Shown: positions 42,401 to 52,055, numbered from the stretch's first letter. The stretch is 64,000 nt of DNA from Astropecten irregularis (GCA_963971285.1 OZ020246.1:23844494-23908493); one strand, 5' to 3'. The notes: generated from the letters alone by a model not told the origin. Program-made: numbers and translations.

Positions 42401-45400
42401 TACAGCTCAGGACTGGGTCCTCTGCTAAAATTGTGTTTTTTTAAGTGAACAAAGAAACATTGACTAGAGTGGGATTAGAACCAGCAACTCCAGAGGTCAC
42501 TGGTTCGAATCCCACTCCAGTCAAATCTTCTTTGTTCACTTTTCAATGACTTAAAATTCAGTCAGTTTCCCTTGTGGTTAGCGGACATGTTTGATGATAC
42601 TTACCATTGATTGGTTTGACTGCATGCTGATATCCAGACCACTATCTTGACCAACTATTGGAAGAATCAACACAGACACAAGGGTTACATTCTCTTGCAT
42701 CCACAGGGTATTTGAAAGAGTAAGGCCTTGTCCCAAATCTCAGGCAAACTAGAATCAAAACATCAAGCCCGCCAAACCCTATGAAGGTATTGGTAGCATA
42801 CCGAAACAGAAATCTTCACAGATTTACCTATAACCTGATAACTTATGGGGGTATAAAGATGGTGATGGTAGGAACATACCATTAACATTTTTCTGCCTGA
42901 AATGCTGTATTTATCCAGAAAAAGAGTAAAACCAATGACCAAAAACAATTTTGATCTTCGGAAGATCAAAAATAACTCCTGTTACTGTATCTTTCTTGAC
43001 ATTTTTGCCAGTGAATCTGCATTTCGTTGACATAAACCAAAGTATGATACTACCTTTTAAAAGCATAAGAATATCCCGCAGACTTCGTCAGGGCAGACTG
43101 AATCCCACAACCTCCCACAAACTCTAAATATCTTATTCACGGACGTGTTTGTCCAACTCACCACTGTTACGTGATCTGTTTAGCTCCGATCCGCCCTCCT
43201 TACTGCTCTTCCTCTGTCTCCGCCCATTCCCCTCTTGGATCACCTTCACTGTTGCATCCTGGGAGACCTTCAGCGTGGCACTGGATGACAGGATGTGATT
43301 CTGATCATCCTCGAATGGCATGAGGGGGGTGGCCGAGAGGCCTGCCCTCAGGGTACGGGAGAGCTTCAGGTTACGGAAGCGGTTGGACATGCGAGACCAC
43401 CAGGCCTGAACACACAGATGCCAAGAGATTAGATGCCACAAACCTTGAATTCAACGGATGCCACAGAGGCCTTCCTTGCCCTGGTTCTTGGCCTTGGTGC
43501 CCCCTTCAAATGTTTCCATAGACATTATGATTTTCCAATGGAAGTGTCCATTGCAATGGAAAAATGTCATTGCCCCTTTCAGAACCAAATTCAAGGCTTT
43601 AGATGGTTGTTAAGGTGGACATGGGAAAGAAATCCTGAGCTTTTTAGAAATGAAAAAATGTCTGTACAAAAAACAGTACAACCAAACAGTATAATGTAAT
43701 TTGTATCTAACCTATACACCCTTCCTCTGCACTGGATTCTGAACCCACATGGCATGTATCTAATACAATAGGCCTTATTCACGGTGCATCTACAAGTATT
43801 TTGATACCTTCCTTGTTTACCCTTCGGAAAAGACAACACCAATTCTAAAAGAAAACGGGTACCAGCCAGACTATTTTAAATCCAAGCCGGGGTTTGATTA
43901 CACTGCTTCGAATGTAGGATGGATGCACCGTGAATAAGGCCTATTGGGGTTAAAGAGTGATGGCTTTGCGAAAGTACCAACTTCTTACAAAAGATTCTTA
44001 CATGGTGTTTCCGTAAACCATTAGGGTTGTTACATACCTTCAGTCCATTTCTGGGTGAATCCTCACTCAACTGACTGAAGCTGGTCTTGGTGGACCAGGT
44101 CGACGACCCCGCCTCCTGACCTTTGACCGGTTTATTGACCTTGGTCGGCATGGTGATGGCAGCCAGCAGAGATATCAGTTCATTGTCAGATTTCTCATTC
44201 TCATCTGCAAACAAGTAACATCACATTTAGAGCTTGTGTGCACAAGAACTACAATTACGGTAGATTTTCATTTTTTTAAACCATGCTCCATGGAACAAAT
44301 ACAATGGTATTTTGCTCAATCTTAAGGTACTACATGTATAAAGTTTTACGGAACAGAGGCTCAGGATCAGGCTCCATTTCGTGAATCTATTCTAAAATTA
44401 CGGATATCAAAATAGAAACTTTTGGCTGTGGATCAGAAGTAGATTCTCTGGTTTAAAAAGGAAAACAGAGCTTCAGCTTCAACGAAAAACCACAACCTAT
44501 ATTTTCAGCATATGGATGACAGAGCCGGAGCCTCAGCCTCAGTTTCATAAGTTTGAAAGATATTTTGTTATTACCGGTAACTACTTTAAAAGTAGTTGGC
44601 TCTTTTTGCATTAGGGAAGATACCTTGGCAAGATTTTGAAGAAGGTCTAATAGGGTCAATGCATTTAGACTTATTTGAGCAAATATATCTGTGGTCCACA
44701 ATGCCTGGGCAGGTCCAGTCAAGTATCTGGAGCCAATCAACAGGGTGTGGACATAGTTGCACTGAAAATCAACATCAGGGTATAAGCTATTAACAAGATC
44801 CGCAAGATTGATGAGACTTGTACGCACATTAATATTGCTCCACATGAGTATGATCAGATGGCAAGCAAACAATAGATGACATCCCACTTGCCCAGCTCAC
44901 ATGGTTGATCGATATTGTACCAAGTGAGAGAAATGGCCAGGCTTGGCAATTTGGCTTAAAATCCTTCTTTTATGGCCCTGAACTTCAGAATAAAGCAGCC
45001 TAAAATCAATCAAGCCCAGCTTCTGGATACAGTCAACCTGTCAATCATGTTTATGCAAACTGCGATCCAGATTAAAACAGAGGCATGTTCATAGTTCAAG
45101 GCTAGGGATTATAGAAGCCCAAGACCCAAGGAAAAGCCCAAGTATGGCCAGGATTTTTCAGTGCTGCAGGACCCATCCAGCATTTAAGAATAAATCTCTC
45201 CCTATAAATGTAAATGATATCAAGTGTAATATTAGGACTTACTCATAACAATGACTAGAGCTAGATCCAGAGCCTTACAGCCATCAATGGCTTGGATGTT
45301 CACATCAGCTCCAGCATCAATCAAATACCTCACCAACTCTTTCCTCCTGTGTACAAATGATGAAAACATGCAGGAGTTGATTTCAGACATTTGAAGATAG

Positions 45401-47887
45401 ATCTTCAAATGAATATCAACGTTACTCACCAAGGAATACATACACGTACGACCAAAAATCTAATGGACATTTTGGAATGTGCTAAACAAATTTTAAACCA
45501 AAGCCAATTTCAGGCCCAGTGGTCTTGCGTGTCGTACTCGAAGTCTTGATTGTTGATTCAAATCCAGCCATGGGCTAGTGCTGCTTGCGTCCTTGGGCAA
45601 GACGCTTTGTCACATATTGCTCCTCTTCATCCAGGTGTGAATGGGTACCTGTGAGGGTACAGATGGCTCTATCTATCTATCTATCTATCTATTTATCTTT
45701 GTGGTTTGATTAGCCTCTGTGCGCTTTACAGGAAGCCATGGGCTGTATACTCCCCAGGGAGTTGAGATTTGTATATGAAAAATGTATATGGGGCCCGATG
45801 ACCATGGATAATAATGGTAAAGCGACATGCTCTAGATGGAATGGCACTATATGAAAACCTGCTTTCATGTCTATAATTATTATTACTATCCTGCACATAC
45901 CTATGAAATGTAGCCTGCATGAGGGCCGTCCATCCACTCTTAGAGTCCTGCATATTGACATCGGCTCCTCGCTGCACCAGCAGCTCAGCGATATCGCCCC
46001 GGCCGATCATAGCCGCTATCATCAGAGGTGTGGCGCCCTCTGGTGACAGCTTATTGCACTGCTTGGGGTCCGCATCAAGGATGTGCTGGACGAGTTTGAT
46101 GTCACCTGTAAGACATTGTGCAAATATCCGAGGAAGCAGTGAAAGCTGACCAAAAGTAAATCAAAGTGTTCTTCTATAGTGACTGACCCAAAAATATTGG
46201 CAACAGGTGTACATGTGCACATTATGAGATTTCAAATAGGAAGCAAAAGACCATTACCTACTGTTCATGAGAAGGGATATCTTTAACTGATTTGAATTCA
46301 AATTTACCCAAGTGCTGACCCCAGCTAGCTTAGGCATCCAGGGGTCGATTTCATGAAGCCCTACAATCGATTGTAAAGTTCTCGAGTTATGAAGGTTGGA
46401 ACCCATCGAGTCCTACAATGCATCATAAGTCCTACGATTGGTAGTAAGTTACGATGAGTTTGGTGAAATCAACCCCAGATGGCAATTAAATTGCATTAAT
46501 AATCAGGCGATCATCAGATGAAATCCCACCCAAAGTTACCACTTGAATTTCTTTTGCTGGTACACAAAAGAAACTGAGTACACGTGTGATGCTCACTGAA
46601 AATGGTCAAAATCTACTTTTTACCTGTTTCTGTGGCTTCAACAATCTTTGGCTTGCCTTTTTCTGTCACTGCAATAAAAAGACAGGCAAAAGAAGGACAG
46701 TTAGAAACAATACAAAAATAAAAATTGAATCCAGTCTGACATGTGGAGTGGAAAAACCTGAACTTCATTACAATGGAGGCTTGTTTGTCTGCACTGTCAG
46801 CTTGTGAAATGAACGCATCTACTGTTGCCAGGGCAATCTAAACATTTGCCCAGGGTTGCCAAGGCAACCAAATTAGAGATTTGTTTCTAAAAGACACACT
46901 TATAAATAATTTAAATAACAGAAATTTACAAAACGCTTGGAGTTTAGGAGGGCCTGACACTTCATCCCATCCACGTTTCAAAAAGAACTGCTTGAGAAAA
47001 ATAAGAGCCATCTGAGGTAGTAATATTTGTCTATCTGTTTGTTTGTTTGTTTAAAGTTTCAAACTGTTTGTTCTTGGGGAGAGGGCGGTGTTATAAAACA
47101 AGTTCAGTCTTTGAAGTGTTTTCAATCACAGAACTTCTTGCAGAAGATTGAACTTACATAGTCTTGGTCTGTTTGTGGTTTTATGATCCAAGTATTCTCG
47201 GACAGTAGTGTGGTTTCCTAGTATGGCAACCTCCAGCGCCGTCCTGTTCAACGTATTGCTGACGTTAGGATCGCATCCTCTGGTCTCTATGAGTATCTCA
47301 GCAACGCTGGTGTGACCGCCGAGTGCAGCCATCATCAACGGCGTCCATCCAGTCTGGGGATGGACCTGGAATTGGTCAGCGCCTCTGTCCAGCAGCATTA
47401 TGAGGATCTGCTCGTGTCCGCTCAGCGACGCTACCATGAGCGGTGTAAACGCCTGGCCCGCGTCCGCCTTGTCCGTCTTGCTCATATCGATGAATCCAAA
47501 GCCCAGCAAGAGCTTCACCACGGAGGTGTGGCGGTAATGAGCGGCAGTCGTCAGCGCCGTCGCGCCAAACTTGTTGCGGATGTTCGGATTGGCTTTGTTT
47601 TGCAACAGGAGAGCCACGATGCCCGCATGGCCGTGACTCGCAGCCTGCATGAGGGCGGTCCATCCGTATAGGTTCTGCCGATCCAGCGAGGCGCCACGCA
47701 TGAGGAGAAGCCGCACGATGTCCTCGTGGCCGTTACCGGCAGCGATCTGTAAAGGGGCGTAGCCCTCGCCCCAGTCGGTATCCACGCATCCGCTGGTATC
47801 CTGGTCCAGTATCGCCTGTACAGTGGGCAGGTCGCCATGCTCACAGGCTGCAAATAACTGCCGTTGTCGATCAAATGAATCCACCAT
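35318..47887 (-). CDS. ANKS6: ANKS6 (SamCystin) orthologue, complete
   Basis: Ankyrin-repeat and SAM-domain scaffold of the proximal (inversin) compartment of the primary cilium. In vertebrates it binds and activates NEK8, links it to INVS and NPHP3, and pairs through SAM with ANKS3 and BICC1; loss causes nephronophthisis. Exons, 5' to 3' on the minus strand: 47887-47158, 46668-46624, 46105-45901, 45346-45243, 44204-44038, 43405-43162, 42654-42605, 41960-41799, 41101-40882, 38238-38124, 37453-37176, 36419-36352, 35506-35318. Together they give 2,577 nt, 858 residues plus stop, close to the human length. Every junction is in frame. The start ATG at 47,887 is the first in frame after a stop at 47,914-47,912. 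Conserved signatures include [37 protein letters not shown] and VDMEAFLSL, all recognisable in vertebrate ANKS6. Confidence 0.95.
35749..35938. mobile_element. Long hairpin MITE in ANKS6 intron 12
   Basis: Arms of about 70 bp pair almost perfectly: GTGGTTCTGAGAAGAACCGT, ATTATCTCGACGTTC and GAACAG(T/C)GTGCTCTGTTCG, with their complements after a loop of only a few bases. The left end (GGTAGGTTTGCGGTGACACC) matches 14,640-14,843. Confidence 0.7.
36077..36211. mobile_element. Hairpin MITE of the TTGGAGTTAG family
   Basis: The left end TTGGAGTTAGGAGGGCCTGA pairs with the right end GGCCCTACTAACTCCAA, and the arms continue through CCTAGCAGGATCTTTCT. Fragments lie at 46,935-46,980 and 59,576-59,620. 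Confidence 0.65.
36420..37175. other. ANKS6 intron 11, nothing firm
   Basis: No gene. Near 36,940-37,010 there are repeated GTGCTAAGCA motifs similar to those in the hairpin at 41,222-41,410. Confidence 0.45.
37176..44204 (-). CDS. ANKS6: ANKS6 exons 5-11: linker region
   Basis: Exon 44204-44038 ([18 protein letters not shown]), 43405-43162 ([19 protein letters not shown]), 42654-42605 ([16 protein letters not shown]), 41960-41799 ([20 protein letters not shown]), 41101-40882 (Ser-rich), 38238-38124 and 37453-37176 ([14 protein letters not shown]). It corresponds to the long low-complexity linker between ankyrin and SAM domains in vertebrate ANKS6, with three islands of strong conservation: the tryptophan/basic block, the PPFLPP block and the [12 protein letters not shown] block. 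The Ser/Pro richness suggests phosphorylation, consistent with the NEK8 partnership; this is inference. The short 50-nt exon 7 is the least conserved but keeps the frame. Confidence 0.9.
37755..37885 (-). repeat. S2 SINE fragment, reverse orientation
   Basis: The phrase CCTCCCAGGTACCCATTTAC is the reverse complement of the S2 body seen at 17,520. It is adjacent to the hairpin MITE at 37,936. Confidence 0.55.
37936..38055. mobile_element. Hairpin MITE, second member of the 35,060 family
   Basis: GGGTCTGTTTGTTTCAGGCA at left pairs with GCACGAAACAAACAGGCCCT at right, and the arms include ACGAGATC and GATCTCGT. It lies in ANKS6 intron 10, about 70 bp from exon 10. Confidence 0.65.
38482..38855. 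repeat. About 17-copy 21-bp minisatellite in ANKS6 intron 9
   Basis: The unit CAATGACCAGGGGCACCAAGG repeats with scattered substitutions. A 21-bp period keeps several frames open on both strands, so the apparent small proteins here (for example MTRGTKA repeats) are artefacts. Confidence 0.9.
38893..40828. mobile_element. Outer TIR element in ANKS6 intron 9, interrupted by a second element
   Basis: It begins CAGGGGTGTGA and ends TCACACCCCTG, and is flanked by the direct repeat GTTAAT (38,887-38,892 and 40,829-40,834). Near the right end, units such as CATCAAAAAAGCGGAAAATA repeat three to four times. Without the nested element it is about 1.05 kb. It has CpG-rich patches and no transposase frame, so it is non-autonomous. 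The CAGGG(G) start suggests hAT, but the visible duplication is 6 bp rather than 8. Confidence 0.7.
39747..40624. mobile_element. hAT-like non-autonomous transposon nested in the outer element
   Basis: The terminal inverted repeats are CAGCGGCGTAGCTA and TAGCTACGCCGCTG, flanked by a perfect 8-bp duplication CATGTCGG (39,739-39,746 and 40,625-40,632). Subterminal G-rich runs (GGGGGGGCAC) appear at both ends in inverted form. An 8-bp duplication with CAG-type ends is typical of hAT elements. No transposase is encoded in its 878 bp. Confidence 0.85.
41222..41410. mobile_element. Hairpin MITE in ANKS6 intron 8
   Basis: CATGGAATCTGTAAGCAAAA pairs with CTTGCTTACAGATTCCATG, and an inner stem AGCGAAGAATTTCT pairs with AGAAATTCTTCGCT. 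The outer start GGGCCCAATTTTATGGAAT resembles the terminal repeat at 10,622. Confidence 0.6.
41470..41797 (+). repeat. S2 SINE ending next to the ANKS6 exon 8 donor
   Basis: It contains GTGGGTTCGAATCCAGCCAT and CTTGGACAAGACGCTTTGT and ends in a TTATTATTATTATT tail. The tail runs to within about six bases of the splice donor of exon 8 (exon border at 41,799). Confidence 0.75.
42440..42600. repeat. S1 SINE, collapsed copy beside ANKS6 exon 7
   Basis: Inverted flanks AAGTGAACAAAGAAACATTG and TTCTTTGTTCACTTTTCAAT surround TGGTTCGAATCCCACTCC. It ends within about 30 bases of the exon 7 donor. Confidence 0.55.
42785..43060. repeat. M1 repeat
   Basis: It begins AGCATACCGAAACAGAAATC and contains GATCTTCGGAAGATCAAA, the family's small central palindrome. 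Confidence 0.6.
43470..43590. repeat. Dispersed repeat shared with 3,170-3,270
   Basis: Same sequence and orientation as the receptor-intron copy, from GCCCTGGTTCTTGGCCTTGG through TTATGATTTTCCAATGGAAG. Confidence 0.6.
43766..43946. mobile_element. Intact 181-bp MITE with perfect 25-bp terminal repeats
   Basis: Bases 43,766-43,790 are the exact reverse complement of 43,922-43,946 (starting CAATAGGCCTTATTCACGGT). Relatives lie at 3,895-4,075 and 31,815-31,975. It sits in ANKS6 intron 5. The perfect arms suggest a recent insertion. Confidence 0.75.
44345..44560. repeat. R1 MITE
   Basis: Left GGAACAGAGGCTCAGGATCA and right GAGCCTCAGCCTCAG ends are inverted, with the usual interior (AAGTAGATTCTCTGGTTT). 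Confidence 0.65.
44561..45242. other. ANKS6 intron 4, nothing recognised
   Basis: Non-coding. I see no repeat shared with the rest of the window. Confidence 0.45.
45243..47887 (-). CDS. ANKS6: ANKS6 exons 1-4: ankyrin-repeat domain
   Basis: Exon 1 (47887-47158, residues 1-243) carries an uninterrupted run of ankyrin repeats, with hallmarks such as [60 protein letters not shown] and [20 protein letters not shown]. Exon 2 (46668-46624) is a 15-codon linker ([15 protein letters not shown]). Exons 3 (46105-45901) and 4 (45346-45243) add repeats with [21 protein letters not shown] and [16 protein letters not shown]. The N-terminus is shorter than in vertebrates. The order, including the break between two ankyrin blocks, matches vertebrate ANKS6. 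Exon 1 is GC-rich against its AT-rich surroundings. Confidence 0.94.
45500..45893 (+). repeat. S2 SINE ending next to the ANKS6 exon 3 donor
   Basis: The body is CTTGCGTCCTTGGGCAAGAC and GAATGGGTACCTGTGAGGG, with an internal (CTAT)n expansion at 45,667-45,692, and it ends ATTATTATTACTATCC. The tail lies about ten bases from the exon 3 donor (exon border at 45,901). Confidence 0.72.
46329..46477. mobile_element. Foldback MITE of the GATTTCAC family
   Basis: CCAGGGGTCGATTTCATGAA at left and GGTGAAATCAACCCCAG at right are inverted repeats, related to the pair at 30,784-31,128. Confidence 0.6.
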
Positions 47888-49119
47888 CGCCTCATTCAAG
47901 GCGAGGGATTGTTAGACCCTCCTTCGTGTAGTCAACTCATCTCCAATATCACAAGTTCTTTAAGTTGTAAAAAATTACAATAACCTGGAGAAAAAAATCA
48001 ACAGACAACAGATTATAAAATATAGGTCAGCCAACCACTTTGTAAAACCAACTTGTACATAATTTGTTTTTTTGTGTTTTTTGTGTTCAAAGCGCATTTG
48101 GAACATAACAGTCCAGTTGAGTTGGCTTATTGTTATTGAGCACTGTTTAACTGTTTAAATAGACGGAAAATGGGTCACAATTTTGTTGAAAAAGTACAGC
48201 AACAAAATCATTCCTACCGTACAACAAACATTTTACAGAAATGCTCCGCCCTGTTTGCAGGGTCCGATAAATTTCTTTTTAAAAAATTAAAATTTCCGGT
48301 CAATGCCATTCTTCTGATTGGTAATTTACAATAGGCCTATGTCATACTCATACCAGCTTTCGTTTTGTAAACATCATTTTGCCAAAGGTAAATTCCTGCT
48401 GGAATGACAATGGAACTTGTGTTCAATTGCAGAATAGCCTACCCCACCACTCACCTCTCCCTCATTGAAGCTATGTACAATGTCATTCTTGACCGCTAAT
48501 ATGTTTGTGCACAGGGCTTTTGAGTGGCGGGGTATTCTGCAATTACTCCAGAACTTGTCCATTGTACGGGAACAGCAAAAATAGCATTTGCAGGAAGAAT
48601 GTCGGTGCCAGCAAAATAAACACTGCCAAAAACGTATTCCCCTTTCCTCAAAAAACTTTAGGCCCCTACTTTCTATTTAATCTGCCACATTAATCCTACG
48701 CAACACACTTTCTTCTACTACTAGTACTAGCACCACATCACAGAGTTTGCAGAGTATTGTAACTAAAGTTGTAGACCTAGTTACAGTCTAGAGTATGTCG
48801 ATCTCTAACGTTATGCAATCATTGGGGGATCGGCTATAGGTTCTTATTCCTACAAATCCTATATTATTGATCATGCACTGCAGTAACTCACGACACGTCT
48901 GCACCTCTTTTCTCACCAAGCCCTGAAAATTCCTACAACCGAAACGTCAGAAACGTCACATATTTTCAATAACGGAGTTCACATACCTTCTAATATTCAG
49001 TCGAAAAGTCATAGATTTCAGCGAAATCAGCGCCAAATTCTGTCAAGTTTGTCGACGAAGTTTTCCTTCGAAACTTTCCAATCACTCAACTAGTTACTAA
49101 AACTTCTATACCATGCCCG
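47888..49119. other. ANKS6 upstream region
   Basis: No coding sequence and no confident promoter motif. At about 48,390-48,575 there is an imperfect palindrome (CAATTGCAGAATAGCC...CACTCA against TGAGTGGCGGGGTATTCTGC, with outer GACAATGGAACTTGTG against GAACTTGTCCATTGTA), probably another foldback element. The transcription start and any 5' untranslated exon could lie anywhere here. Confidence 0.5.
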
Positions 49120-49928
49120 ATTAGCTGCAGTAACTGTAGCCCAATATTACTCCTGACGTTGTTGTCGTATATAGGGCTACAGATCAATCAATATGGATAT
49201 CATCTGATTAGACTTCCCCACCCCTAAAATGACTATTATTTAGCGATCTGTGGCATAATGACTCACCCTGGTGTTCCTGATGTCGTGAAGAAGCATTCAG
49301 AAGAAACAAAATTCAATTATCATTTTGGATTTCGACAAAACGAGCAATTTTCGGCCCAAATCTCAGTACATACAAAATGACTTGGAATTCTCAAGAAATT
49401 CTCGAGAATTCTCGAGAGTTCTCGCGAGTTCTCGAGAATTATCGAGAGTTCTCGCGAGTTCTCGAGAAATTCTCGAGAACTCTCGAGAACTCTCGAGAAC
49501 TCTCGAGAATTCTGCACGTGTAGATCAGGGAGTAGACTGGTGCCGTTCGCTCCATTGCACGTAAATGGAATGTAGACTGGACAGGGTACTAGGAAAGAGT
49601 TAAATTCTTATGTATTTCCTTATATTATTTCGCAAAGCACTGTGGGAAATTTGCCGCGGATTCCTCGTCATTTTGTATGTACTGAGATTTGGGCCGAAAA
49701 TTGCTCGTTTTGTCGAAATCCAAAATGATAATTGAATTTTGTTTCTTCTGAATGCTTCTTCACGACATCAGGAACACCAGGGTGAGTCATTATGCCACAG
49801 ATCGCTAAATAACAGTCATTTTAGGGGTGGGGAAGTCTAATCAGATGATATCCATATTGATTGATCTGTAGCCCTATATACGACAACAACGTCAGGAGTA
49901 ATATTGGGCTACAGTTACTGCAGCTAAT
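49120..49928. mobile_element. 809-bp inverted-repeat transposon with 262-bp arms and GCCCG duplication
   Basis: The left arm 49,120-49,381 and right arm 49,667-49,928 are reverse complements; I see one mismatch. They start ATTAGCTGCAGTAACTG. The direct repeat GCCCG flanks both outer ends (49,115-49,119 and 49,929-49,933). The central 285 bp holds a palindromic CTCGAG array and no reading frame for a transposase. The long arms place it with foldback-type elements; a 5-bp duplication and these termini match no superfamily I can name. Confidence 0.85.
49384..49513. repeat. Palindromic TTCTCGAGAA array in the element core
   Basis: About ten overlapping copies of AATTCTCGAGA, AGTTCTCGCGAG and AACTCTCGAGA run in tandem. 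Each is itself a palindrome, so both strands read the same repeat. Apparent peptides (EFSRVLASSRE and similar) in both directions are artefacts. Confidence 0.8.
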
Positions 49929-49969
49929 GCCCGATATGATCCGTTTCCTATCACCACATATATTTTGTA

Positions 49970-52055
49970 GCGCTACACAACCCTACACGGTGCTTTTCAA
50001 GGGGCCACTGTGGGATTTACATGGAAGCACAATGTATTTCCGACATCCCGACCTACGGGGATCCTTTGCGTACACTGAAAAAATCACTACTCCATAGACT
50101 TGTGTACAAACTAAAATAAATCTTTTCTGAGCGAGTAGTGAAATAAAATCGCTACACAACCCTACTCCATAGAAACATGCACTAAACACTTACAAGAAAA
50201 TCGCTACACGGCCAGCAAATCACTACTCCATAGACTTGTGTACAAACTAAAATAAATCTTTTCTGAGCGAGTAGTGAAATGAAATCGCTACACAACCCTA
50301 CTCCATAGTAACATGCACTAAACACTTAAATAAAAATCGCTACACGGCCAGCAAATCACTACTCCATAGACTTGTGTACAAACTAAAAAAGTCTTTTCTG
50401 TGCGAGTAGTGAAATGAAATCGCTACACAACCCTACTCCATAGAAACATGCACTAAACACTAAGATAAAAATCGCTACACGACCAGCAAATCACTACTCC
50501 ATAGACTTGTGTACAAACTAAAAAAGTCTTTTCTGTGCGAGTAGTGAAATGAAATCGCTACACAACCCTACTCCATAGAAACATGCACTAAACACAAAAA
50601 TCGCTACACGGCCAGCAAATCACTACTCCATAGACTTGTGTACAAACTAAAATAAATCTTTTCTGAGCGAGTAGTGAAATTAAATCGCTACACAACCCTA
50701 CTCCATAGAAACATGCACTGAACACTAAGATGAAAATCACTACACGGCCAGCAAATCGCTACTCCAAAGACCTGTGTACAAACTAAAATAAATCTTTTCT
50801 GAGCGAGTAGTGAAATGAAATCGCTACACAACCCTACTCCATAGAAACATGCACTAAACACTTTAGATGAAAATCGCTACACGGCCAGCAAATCACTACT
50901 CCATAGACTTGTGTACAAACCAAAAAAGTCTTTTCTGTGCGAGTACTGAAATGAAATCGCTACACAACCCTACTCCATAGAAACATGCACTGGAAACTTA
51001 GATAAAAATCGCTACACGGCCAGCAAATCACTACTCCATAGACTTGTGTACAAACTAAAATAAATCTTTTCTGAGCGAGTAGTGAAATGAAATCGCTACA
51101 CAACCCTACTCCATAGAAACATGCACTAAACACTTACATGAAAATCGCTACACGGCCAGCAAATCACTACTCCATAGACTTGTGTACAAACTAAAATAAA
51201 TCTTTTCTGAGCGAGTAGTGAAATGAAATCGCTACACAACCCTACTCCATAGAAACATGCACTAAACACTTACAAGAAAATCGCTACACGGCCAGCAAAT
51301 CACTACTCCATAGACTTGTGTACAAACTAAAATAAATCTTTTCTGAGCGAGTAGTGAAATGAAATCGCTACACAACCCTACTCCATAGAAACATGCACTA
51401 AACACTAAGATAAAAATCGCTACACGGCCAGCAAATCACTACTCCATAGACTTGTGTACAAACTAAAAAAGTCTTCTCTGTGCGAGTAGTGAAATGAAAT
51501 CGCTACACAACCCTACTCCATAGAAACATGCACTGAACACTAAGATGAAAATCACTACACGGCCAGCAAATCGCTACTCCATAGACCTGTGTACAAACTA
51601 AAATAAATCTTTTCTGAGCGAGTAGTGAAATGAAATCGCTACACAACCCTACTCCATAGAAACATGCACTAAACACTTAGATGAAAATCGCTACACGGCC
51701 AGCAAATCACTACTCCATAGACTTGTGTACAAACCAAAAAAGTCTTTTCTGTGCGAGTACTGAAATGAAATCGCTACACAACCCTACTCCATAGAAACAT
51801 GCACTGAAAACTTAGATTAAAATCGCTACACGGCCAGCAAATCACTACTCCATAGACTTGTGTACAAACTAAAATAAATCTTTTCTGAGCGAGTAGTGAA
51901 ATGAAATCGCTACACAACCCTACTCCATAGAAACATGCACTAAACACTAAGATAAAAATCGCTACACGGCCAGCAAATCCCTACTCCATACACTTGTGTA
52001 CAAATTAAAAAAAAACCTTTTCTGAGCGAGTAGTGAAATGGAAGCGTAAAAAAAT
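49970..52055. repeat. About 15-copy tandem array of ~135-bp dimeric units
   Basis: Units contain ATCGCTACACGGCCAGCAAA, CACTACTCCATAGACTTGTG, TTTTCTGAGCGAGTAGTGAA and then ATCGCTACACAACCCTACTC, CATAGAAACATGCACTAAAC. The GGCCAGCAAATC phrase starts at 50,211, 50,347, 50,481, 50,611 and 50,747 (spacing 130-136). Each unit is a dimer: both halves begin ATCGCTACAC and carry CTACTCCATAG. CACTACTC and GAGTAGTG form an inverted pair within each unit. The array is non-coding. Confidence 0.92.

Noticed and set aside
47888..47899. Start of ANKS6 at 47,899
   Set aside because: The codon there is TTG. The first in-frame ATG after the upstream stop is at 47,887.
49384..49513. Heat-shock element cluster
   Set aside because: TTC and GAA blocks are present, but the spacing (TTCTCGAGAA, GAATTC) does not fit the nTTCnnGAAn pattern.
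49320..49564. Glu/Phe/Ser/Arg-rich repeat peptides on both strands
   Set aside because: They are translations of the palindromic CTCGAG array. A palindrome necessarily gives the same peptide on both strands.
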